Of a stretch of DNA of 64,000 bases, positions 56,930 through 64,000 are shown piece after piece. The translations under genes were made by a program, and so were the position numbers. Below the pieces are notes generated by a model. It saw only the letters and a list, made by a program, of their open reading frames with translations, ran no database searches and was not told the DNA's origin. Each line of letters starts with the position of its first letter. The stretch's first letter is position 1. This DNA is from Vicia villosa (taxonomy: Eukaryota > Streptophyta > Magnoliopsida > Fabales > Fabaceae): the NCBI RefSeq assembly GCF_029867415.1, contig NC_081183.1, positions 50,423,133-50,487,132 on the forward strand. Reading direction: 5' to 3'.

Positions 56930-57746
56930 AGGTCATAATTAATAACTTTGAAAACTGAAACGTAATGATGGCGTTTAGGGAAGTCGAAATCTGAAGAAAG
57001 ACAAAATGCCACTTTCTCTCCAAAGTCGAAAGCGGCCCTTTGGGGGGGGGGGATTTGTTACCAAATATTTCAACTTCTCTATATCTAGAAAGAGACGAAA
57101 GAGAGCCTGGTCGAAGAAGGTTTGACACAGAGTCTAATAACGCTCTGTCGAAGCAAGTTGCAGCACGTTTACTCTTAGAAGATGCAAGTGTCAAAAGTCT
57201 GGCTTCTAAGGCTAGTCGAAGTCGAAGGGCGGGAAGAAAAGTGACAATTTTTGGTGGTTTTATATTCTGAGACACGTGGAGAAGTTCTTATTAATATCTT
57301 ATGCATGGTAGTACACATGTCGTCAAGGGGTTAAGCAACCGTCAGAAACAGTTATTTTGAAATGCCTATTTAAGCAGAAGAATAGAATCATCTTAGGGGT
57401 CCACAATTTTACACTTTATGATAAACTCAGTCTCTACACTGAAAATGAGAAACGGTGAAAATGTATGTTTGTGTACCAATTTACTTTTAATGCAATCATT
57501 TATATCCTTTCCATTAATGTCATTCTACTTCCTTTTACTACGCTTCATCACCTTTTACTTTGCATTTATTTCAGTTAAAGTATTTTCATTTGTTCTTCTT
57601 TTTCTCTGCATTAAGTCTGTTTGTCTTTATTGCATTCATGGGTTTATTGCATTCAAAAATCACTTACTTTCCACTTTTCTATCATTCATTAGTCTTAATG
57701 TGTCCACATTAGTCAATAGTCTACAACAAATCATAAACTAGCACTT
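56930..57746. other. Unassigned intergenic or LTR-derived sequence
   Basis: About 0.8 kb with a ten-G run (57044-57053), repeated TCGAAG words (57000-57230) and a TATTTAAG at 57368. It resembles LTR DNA of a copia SIRE/Maximus type by general look only. No boundaries or ORF can be supported. Confidence 0.3.
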
Positions 57747-60609
57747 TGGTCTGGAATATTCTAGTTGATTCCGCAAGAGTAACCTTTAAAAAGGAAACTA
57801 GCGATTGTTTACCATTTTTCTGGGTACACAGAGGGGAACCATCAAGCACATATATTTGTTTCTTTTGTTTGTGTTTTACGAGTAAGAGATCGAGCAAGAA
57901 CCAAAGCAGTTCAAAAAAGAGAATTTTTTGAAAATTTTGATGAGGAAACCGATTTCCCATATGGGAAATCAATTTCCATGGACGGAATTTGAATAAAAAG
58001 AGGGAAGCGTGACATCATTTTGGCACCAGTCACATTCCTTTGATTATTCATTATCATTACCAATATTCCACCTCATTACCATAATTAATTCCCTTCAAAT
58101 TAATCTCCTAGAAACAATTACCAATTTGTCAATACCCTCACTTCCAATTCTATAAATAGAGGCCTCTACCTCTTCATTTCATAAGCTCGACAAGCCAAAA
58201 AAATTGTGAGATTCACATTGAATCTGACTGATCTTTGAGCTAAACCTCCATCCAAACACTCTTTCTTCATACATTTTTGGTAGATCAAAGCATTTGGTGG
58301 TTGTTCTTGAAGTTGATTCAAAGTTTATGCAAGAATTGGTAAATTCCTAGATCCATATCCATTCTTCAAAATGTGATCCTTTGTTGATTATGTGTGGTGT
58401 TATTTTGATGTTATTTGATGGTGAATTGATGGAAATTTCGTGCACATTGGTATCCAAGATCATAAGGTGTTTGTTGATATGTTTAACCAAGGTTTTGTGC
58501 TTCCTTATGCAGTTTTTTTGAAAACTGCACGCAGGAAATCGATTTCCTACATAGTTAAATCGATTTCCACACTCTGTTTTGTGCCAGATTTGAAAAACTA
58601 CACTCAGGAAATCGATTTCCTACAGAGGTAAATCAATTTCCTAACAACATTTTGCATTTTTTGCCTTTTAAATTTGGTTTTGGTTCTAACTCTTCTCCTA
58701 CTCCATTCTTTTGATATTTTCTTTGAATTACAAGTTTAGAGGTCTAATTTCTCTTCAAAGTCAATGGACTTAAGGCGTTGATGGAATGAGAATCCTAATC
58801 CGCAATATTAAGTGATTGAACTTGTAGATGGAAGGAACCTTTGAATATGATTCCATCTTTTATTTATTTTATTTTGGTCGATGAAAATCTTCGATATCAT
58901 TGGGATTCTTTTGGATTCTTGTATGCGGTTGGTTTAAGACTTATGGAAGTTTATCGTGTAGTTGCTATGATTCTATCAAGCTTCTGATGAACTTTCATTG
59001 AATTTAAACCCGAGATCATCATTCACTCACCATCGATCTTTATTACTAACATTGATGATATACTTGACAAGTTTCAAGATAGTCATCTTGCTAACAATTA
59101 ATAATTGACTTTAATTTCCACACTTTATTATAGTGCTCTTTATATATTTCTCGCTTTATGCTTCATTTTATCATTCATCATGTTTATTTTTCCTCTATTT
59201 TCTTTTTGTTTATTTGGACGTATGTTTATGTTTCTCCTATTTTCCCTTTGTCCATTTGGACGTATGTTTATGTTTCCTCTATTTTCCCTTTGTCCATTTG
59301 GACGTATGTTTATGTTTCCGCCATTTTTCTTTTGTCCATTTGGACCATATTTTATTTTTGTACTAAAAAATTAATTAACAACTTAAATCATAAAAAATAC
59401 TTAAGGCTCTCTATGGACTATTGGCTACTTTCCCGAGTATTTTGGAGACCTGGACCTTTTGGATTTGGCACCTCTGAACCTTGTTATCCTGTTCTTATTC
59501 TGTCGTTACGTTGTCTGGAAGTCCTTGGAGTTTACTCCAAGGCGCTGGGTTGTTTTCTGTTTGTGTATGCAGGTATTTCATCGAAAGTCCTTGATGGTTA
59601 ATTCCAAGGCATTGTGATAAGGAATTCATCTGTACACAGCCGTTACTCTGCCCGATTTTCGTCAAGAGTTTATATTGTAATCCAAAAGCTTGGTGCAAGT
59701 GGTGCTAAAGATAATCAAGTTCATCTGGATCCCCAAGTGGTAATGTATTGGTTTAGTGTTGGTAGTCCAAAGGATGGGAAATCTACCTTGACTCTTAATG
59801 TCAAGCGTCAGCTTCTTATTTTTGTTAGATCGTTCTTTTCCTTAGCTTTTATTTTATGCTTTAGGATAGTCCCTTCATCTTCTTCACCCTTCTTAGATTT
59901 TCAAAATCTTCTCCCTTTTTTCAAAATCTTCTTTTGTTTAAAAACTCTTTTAAAAATCTTTCTTTAAAAAATATCTTTGCCCTTGTTGGCGTTTCGTTCA
60001 AAAGTTTAGACACGATTAATTGTTGTAGTGAGTTGCGATACCCCACGATTTTGGTATTGATTGATATGATGGAATCTTTTCCACTTGAGAGAGCTAGTGG
60101 CATACTTGTTGATTTTATCCAAGTTGGAGCCCTTCTTCATTTGTGACACAAAGAATTCGTCTGTTCTCATGTTTAAGATCAATGGCTGAGTATTCTCTCT
60201 GACGATGATAAAGTGTTTATTCCTTTTTTAAAAAAATTCCCTTTTAAGCGAAACTACATTAGTTCTGACTTCTCCATTGCACCGAGGAGGTATGTAGGCA
60301 CAAGATGTATTGTCTTGCCGAGCCTATTTTAAAAATCAAACAAACTTTTCTTTCGCATACAACATCTTTTTTAACACAGATTTTCAAAAAGGTTCCTGTG
60401 GAGTACCACAGATATGAGGGGTGCTTAGAACCTTCCCCTTGTATAATCAACACCCGTACCTAAGATCTCTTTTTGTTTTAAAAATAAACTTTGGGTTTAT
60501 TTAGCTCTTTTCCCATTTCCTTTGGAAACAATAAAGCGCGGTGGCGACTTTCACTGAAATCACGAGTCAAGTCAATCTAATGGCTTCGATCTCAGATTTC
60601 CCTGCTACA
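57747..60609 (+). repeat. Probable solo LTR of a Tat/Ogre-type element
   Basis: The 3' part (60410-60609) has the Tat/Ogre LTR layout: GGGGTGCTTAGAACCTTCCCCTTG-like text, then CCCATTTCCTTTGGAAACAATAAAGCGCGGTGGCGAC, close to the mirrored text at 30415-30545 in Ogre2. A TATA box (CTATAAATAGAGG) is at 58151. CACTT flanks the proposed limits on both sides (57742-57746, 60610-60614). No primer site follows, so no interior exists. The right end is better supported than the left. Confidence 0.5.
59178..59350 (+). repeat. 42-bp minisatellite, about 4 copies
   Basis: The word TTTGGACGTATGTTTATGTTT recurs with GGACG at 59216, 59258 and 59300, exactly 42 bp apart, plus a partial copy at each end. All three frames stay open because 42 is a multiple of 3. 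These open frames are not taken as genes. Confidence 0.85.
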
Positions 60610-60826
60610 CACTTCGATTAAGATCATCCATGTCAGGCGTAGTGATGGAGCCATCGATGAGTGCAGACTTGTTCTTGGCACCAAGAGCACGTTTCATTGA
60701 TCTTGACCAAGAAATATAGTTGGAACCATTTAGAGGAGGTGTGATGATCACTGAATTTGGACCTTCACTTGGATGAACACAGAAAACGGAATCAACCTAA
60801 GCAGTAGGAGCCAAGCGTGGTGGCAT
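60610..60826 (-). pseudogene. Copia gag N-terminal fragment
   Basis: From ATG at 60826 the frame contains one TAG near the start and then text typical of the copia-like N-terminal domain (HPSEGPNSVIITPPLNGSNY, WSRSMKRALGAKNK, LIDGSI). It is cut at 60610 by the proposed solo LTR. It lies 90 nt after a primer-like site. Confidence 0.7.
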
Positions 60827-60912
60827 GGTGGAGAAAGGGAGAAGGATCGGAAGGAAGAAGAAGGTCTGAGCGGAAACGAATTAACGATGAAGGAGATATG
60901 TATGGATCTTAT

Positions 60913-61200
60913 GCGATGATACCATATTATGATATTGAGGCATACATAGATTGAAACAATAGAGAAGAAGAAGAAGAAGATAGAGAAAGATAATAGAGGG
61001 AGAAGTAGTAGAGAAGATGAGATAAGATTTGTATTATTTCCTCGTGAGCCTTACAATAGTGTGTGATAGTTCTATATATATACAAAGTTACTTAGCGGAC
61101 AAGTAAATCAACTAACTAACTACTTAACAAACCCTAACTACCTAACTGTGTAACTAACTTTCTCAAGGTAGTTAAGAGATCTTAGGGCAAAATCTTCACT
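60913..61200 (-). mobile_element. Copia primer-site remnant and short 5' LTR
   Basis: On the minus strand TGGTATCATCGC (60913-60924) resembles a tRNA-Met primer site. To its right (about 60930-61200) is a short LTR-like sequence with a TATATATA box near 61073-61081 and a (GAA)n tract (60964-60982). The outer limit is uncertain and no duplicated target was found. Confidence 0.5.
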
Positions 61201-61985
61201 TCTTAGTATATATATTAAGAAGTAAAAATATTTTAAAGAAAATCACTTATGCTACATCATAATTCTACACTACTACTGTTTTCAAATTAAATATTTTAGA
61301 ATAAATTATTACATAACACTATAAGTAAATAGGTAAACAAATGAGAAAAGAAAAAAACTATATATATAATTGGTCACTATATCTTTGTGATGAATACCGG
61401 GAAGGGAAGCCGGACTGTTTTCTATGTATGACAAAATAACATGTGATTTTCATTTTTGTATGAAGAGCGATCATAATTTGAAACAAGAAATGAACACAGG
61501 TTCATAATAAACTGACATAATTTTTAAAAATTAATTGTGTTCATGACCTATCATACATGTCTTGTATCCTATCAGCTAAACTAAGTATTTACCCTTGGGA
61601 GCTTTCTTGTTTCTAATAGAAGACAACACGAGGAGAGAAATTTGAGATGAGGAAACATAAATTTACTTCCACACACACATGTATACCTCAGCTCTCTTCC
61701 AAGATGAAACAACCATATGATATAAAATCTAACTATTTTGTACAAGTCTAAATCTCATGAATATTTATATTTCCAAAGAGATTGAATTCTAAAACAACAA
61801 TTTGTTGGTATTTAGTTTATATACAAATAACAGACATTTCATCAGTCAAGGTTAGGTATCGATTTCATCAGTCAAGACTAGGCTTCAATTTCATTAAAAA
61901 CTGGGCTTCTACGAGCCATATATGACACCTTCAGATATTCATTTGTTAAATTCAGAACCATGTTAATTGACTAATAGGATTACTA
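61201..61985. other. Intergenic AT-rich sequence
   Basis: Nothing supportable as a gene or element. AT-rich, with a short near-repeat ATTTCATCAGTCAAG(G/A)(T/C)TAGG at 61838 and 61863. Confidence 0.5.
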
Positions 61986-62180
61986 TATAGCACCCAAAAC
62001 AACCATGTTAACATTAGGAGTGTTCGCGATGCGGTTTGGGTGGTTTTTACGCTAAAAGATATCCGAACCGCAAGAGAAAAAAGTACGTGATTTGGTTTGG
62101 TTCAGTTGGATTTTAGAAATAAAACCAAACCAAACCAAGCCAATGCGGTTTGGATTGGTTCGATTTTTACTAAATTTTCA
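61986..62180. repeat. GGTTTGG/CCAAACC-rich inverted repeat
   Basis: GCGGTTTGG words near 62030 and 62143 face runs of AACCAAACC at 62110-62135, so the segment can fold back on itself. Such sequences are common dispersed plant repeats, perhaps a MITE, but terminal repeats and target sites were not delimited. Confidence 0.4.
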
Positions 62181-62310
62181 TTGATTCAAACATACACATA
62201 TATGAGACAACATAATTTTGTGTTTGGTCATTCATACATGATTATAAAATAAATTTATTGTTCAAATAAGTTTATAATTTGAATGCATAAATATGAATTG
62301 TGTTTTATAA

Positions 62311-62624
62311 TTGGGTTAAATATACAAACCCCCCTGCAAAGTTAGCGAAATCAGGTTTTAGCCCCTCGTAAAGTTTTTTTTCCCACCCTATCTTATATTG
62401 ATTCCATCAGTTTTCCCCCCATTTGCCAGATGTCAGGGAATCTTTTGAATTTTCTTAAAACCATGTACATGTGGCATTTATAATTAGCCACATGGCATTT
62501 TGTTTTATTTTCTGGGTGATGACATAAGTTTTTAACAAACGTAATTGGGGCCAAATTATAACTAGGATTCGGAGAAAGAAGAAACGACCAAGGAGGAAGA
62601 AGAAGGATTACGAAGAAGCCAACA
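62311..62624 (+). other. Upstream region of the GRF gene
   Basis: Includes GGGTTAAATATACAAACC and a string of short pyrimidine blocks common in legume intergenic repeats (62311-62400), then a short 5' region ending in a purine-rich GAAGAAGAAGG before the ATG. No clear TATA box was placed. Confidence 0.35.
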
Positions 62625-63048
62625 ATGGGTGGAAGCAGGTGTTCTTCAACGAGTAAGGGTTTTCCAAGATGTGGGTGCAACAAATCCAAGAAGTTGTTGG
62701 TATCTAACACCCTCGAAAATCCAAGCAGAAAATTCTGGAAGTGCAGAAATTCCATGGTGAGTTTTATTCAAGATTGTAAATCTTCTACTGATTTAGGATT
62801 TCAGTTATTAATGTTATAATATTGGGGGGAAATTGCATAATGGTTGCAGATTGTTTCTTTGGGATGACATAGTTAGAGAGGCTGAAGTTTCATCCAACAG
62901 ATGCTGCGATTGTCACGTTGAGGATAGATCAAATAAGCTGGAAAAATTGAAGCAGAAGGTTGCTTTGGAAAGGACAAAGAATTTCTGGATGATGATTGCA
63001 ATTGTTCTGTCATGGATGTTTTTTGCAGTGGTGTATGATTTTAAGTAG
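62625..63048 (+). pseudogene. GRF-type zinc-finger protein gene with membrane tail, splice acceptor damaged
   Basis: Exon 1 (62625-62756, ATG to CATG|GTGAG) encodes 44 residues with the CxC pair (CGC, 16-18) and FWKC. Exon 2 (from about 62839) supplies GC, then LFLWDD, a CCDCH cluster, a Lys/Glu/Leu-rich helix and a hydrophobic membrane segment (FWMMIAIVLSWMFFAVVY) before the stop at 63048. C-x-C ... FWKC ... GC-LFLW is the GRF zinc finger, a nucleic-acid-binding fold, with a tail-anchor. Phase requires the intron to end at 62838, where the bases are TTGCAT, not CAG. The next AG (TTGCAG, 62843-62848) would shift the frame. So it is either a pseudogene or uses another site. Confidence 0.7.
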
Positions 63049-63304
63049 TTTTTAGGTGATAATTTTGTAAGACCTTTTCGGTCTGTCATGGTTTGTAATG
63101 AAAACCAGTTTTGTGTATTAAAGTTGAGGATAAATGAGAATTAGAGTTTATGTATTTCCATTTGAGAATTGAAGTTTAATAAGTTTAAGTTTAAGAATTG
63201 TAGTTTGTGTATTTCCATTTGAGAATTAAACCTAAGTTCCATTTCCAAGTTACATTCATTTAGTTACAAGATAGTTGAAATAAGATAATTTGAAATTAGA
63301 TTAC
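63049..63304 (+). other. 3' flank of the GRF gene
   Basis: AT-rich sequence, with an internal direct repeat of about 28 bp (GTATTTCCATTTGAGAATT at 63150 and 63208). It is probably the 3' untranslated region; no polyadenylation site was fixed. Confidence 0.45.
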
Positions 63305-63510
63305 CAAAAGGCACACTTGGTGCATAAGGGTGCATAATTCTGTTACAAAAGGCACACTTGGTGCATATACCTAAAAACAAGTTAACAAAAGGCATGCTTG
63401 GTGCATATGTCTAAAACAACATAACAAAAGGCACGCTTGGTGCATATGTCTAAAACAAGATAAATTCAACAGGCACACTTGGTGCATATGTCTAAAACAA
63501 GATAAATTCA
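63305..63510. repeat. 39-42-bp minisatellite, five copies
   Basis: The core AAAGGCACACTTGGTGCATA recurs five times with spacing of about 39 to 42 bp, with the linker TGTCTAAAACAAGATAA in later copies. Copies diverge at a few positions (GGCATGC, GGCACGC). Confidence 0.88.
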
Positions 63511-64000
63511 AAATCATTGGATGCATTAGTCTCTAATTTTCTTGGTCTTCCAAGTCTTCAAAAGCCTTGTTTTCAATCCTAGTTTGGAGTCTTTAAAACT
63601 TTCTAATCAAATTCAATCAAATAATGGACCATATATTTGATTGAATTTCGTGCTCATCAAGGTTGGAAGAATAAGATCAAGATTTGGCCAATTTTAGAAG
63701 AAATAAAGTCAAATTTTTTCAATATTTTCACATCATCAATAAAATGATTTCTTTCCAATATAATTACCCTAATTCTTCACTATATATAGTGGACTCATTC
63801 AGCAAGAAAGGACACGAAAATTGGAGGAGAAAAAACTGGGTTATTCACGAGCCAATAGAGATGGGAGGAAGAATATGAAGACTTTGACTGGCCACTAATA
63901 TCTCTCCCACGTGACACGCCAGCGAGTCAAACACCTTGGGCCAATTCGCAGCACCGGAACAGTGTTTCCGGTCATCACTTCCGATGAGCCTCTCTTCGAC
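63511..64000. other. Right-edge sequence, unassigned
   Basis: AT-rich up to about 63800, with a TATA-like CACTATATATAGTG (63779-63792, itself a palindrome), then GC-richer DNA to the window end. It might be the start of another LTR or a promoter. Nothing can be named. Confidence 0.3.

Noticed and set aside
57040..57270. Arg/Ser-rich 76-codon ORF
   Set aside because: It begins in a G run prone to length error, overlaps an opposite-strand ORF of equal quality and has no recognisable domain.
59105..59601. Three overlapping hydrophobic ORFs with repeated WTYVYVS-like text
   Set aside because: They arise from the 42-bp minisatellite, which is open in all three frames.
1..64000. CRISPR-like arrays
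   Set aside because: The regular repeats seen (172, 42, 39-42 and 43 bp) are direct tandem units without unique spacers, inside retroelements or intergenic DNA of a plant genome.

Overview
The window is plant nuclear DNA made almost entirely of nested LTR retrotransposons, with one small gene-like locus at the right end. It is most likely from a legume, probably tribe Fabeae (Pisum, Vicia, Lathyrus or Lens). The basis is two Ogre-type (Ty3/gypsy, Tat clade) elements with multi-kilobase LTRs, a tRNA-Arg primer site, an extra ORF1 and tandem repeats in the 3' untranslated region, plus Athila and Tekay-like relatives. Species is inferred from element types, not proven. No CRISPR, operon or bacterial feature is present.

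Layout, left to right. (1) Positions 1-27851 are a non-autonomous Tekay/Del-like element A on the + strand. Its LTRs are 1-1096 and 26039-27851, and it has about 0.9 kb of non-coding interior. A complete 17.9-kb Ogre element, Ogre1 (minus strand, 7712-25566, duplicated target CTAAC), interrupts it. A run of exactly 100 N (6752-6851) separates two nearly identical 6.07-kb blocks (680-6751 and 6852-12922). These look like unmerged overlapping contig ends, not a real duplication. (2) A itself lies in the gag gene of an older, broken Ogre2 (minus, 27852 to about 33905), of which the window holds the gag start, a broken ORF1, leader, primer site and 5' LTR. (3) Positions 34114-56282 are element B, a non-coding Tekay-like derivative on the minus strand (duplicated target TCTTC). 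Its left LTR carries element C (35832-41397, a gag-only Athila derivative, target CCCAA). Its right LTR carries element D (47334-55998, an Athila element with gag, protease, RT-RNase H and integrase but several lesions, target ATTTT). (4) B splits a minus-strand gene-like sequence with a recognisable promoter (56283-56860). (5) Positions 57747-60609 look like a solo Tat/Ogre LTR on the + strand next to a copia remnant (60610 to about 61200). (6) Positions 62625-63048 hold a two-exon GRF zinc-finger gene with a C-terminal membrane segment and a damaged splice acceptor, followed by a minisatellite.

How the parts work together. Ogre1 is the only element that looks close to functional. ORF1, gag-protease and RT-RNaseH-RNaseH-integrase are all open. 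A 277-nt candidate intron joins the last two in frame, and its LTRs are nearly identical. Element A and B lack coding capacity and C lacks pol, so all three would need proteins from relatives. The order of insertion is Ogre2 before A before Ogre1, and B before C and D.
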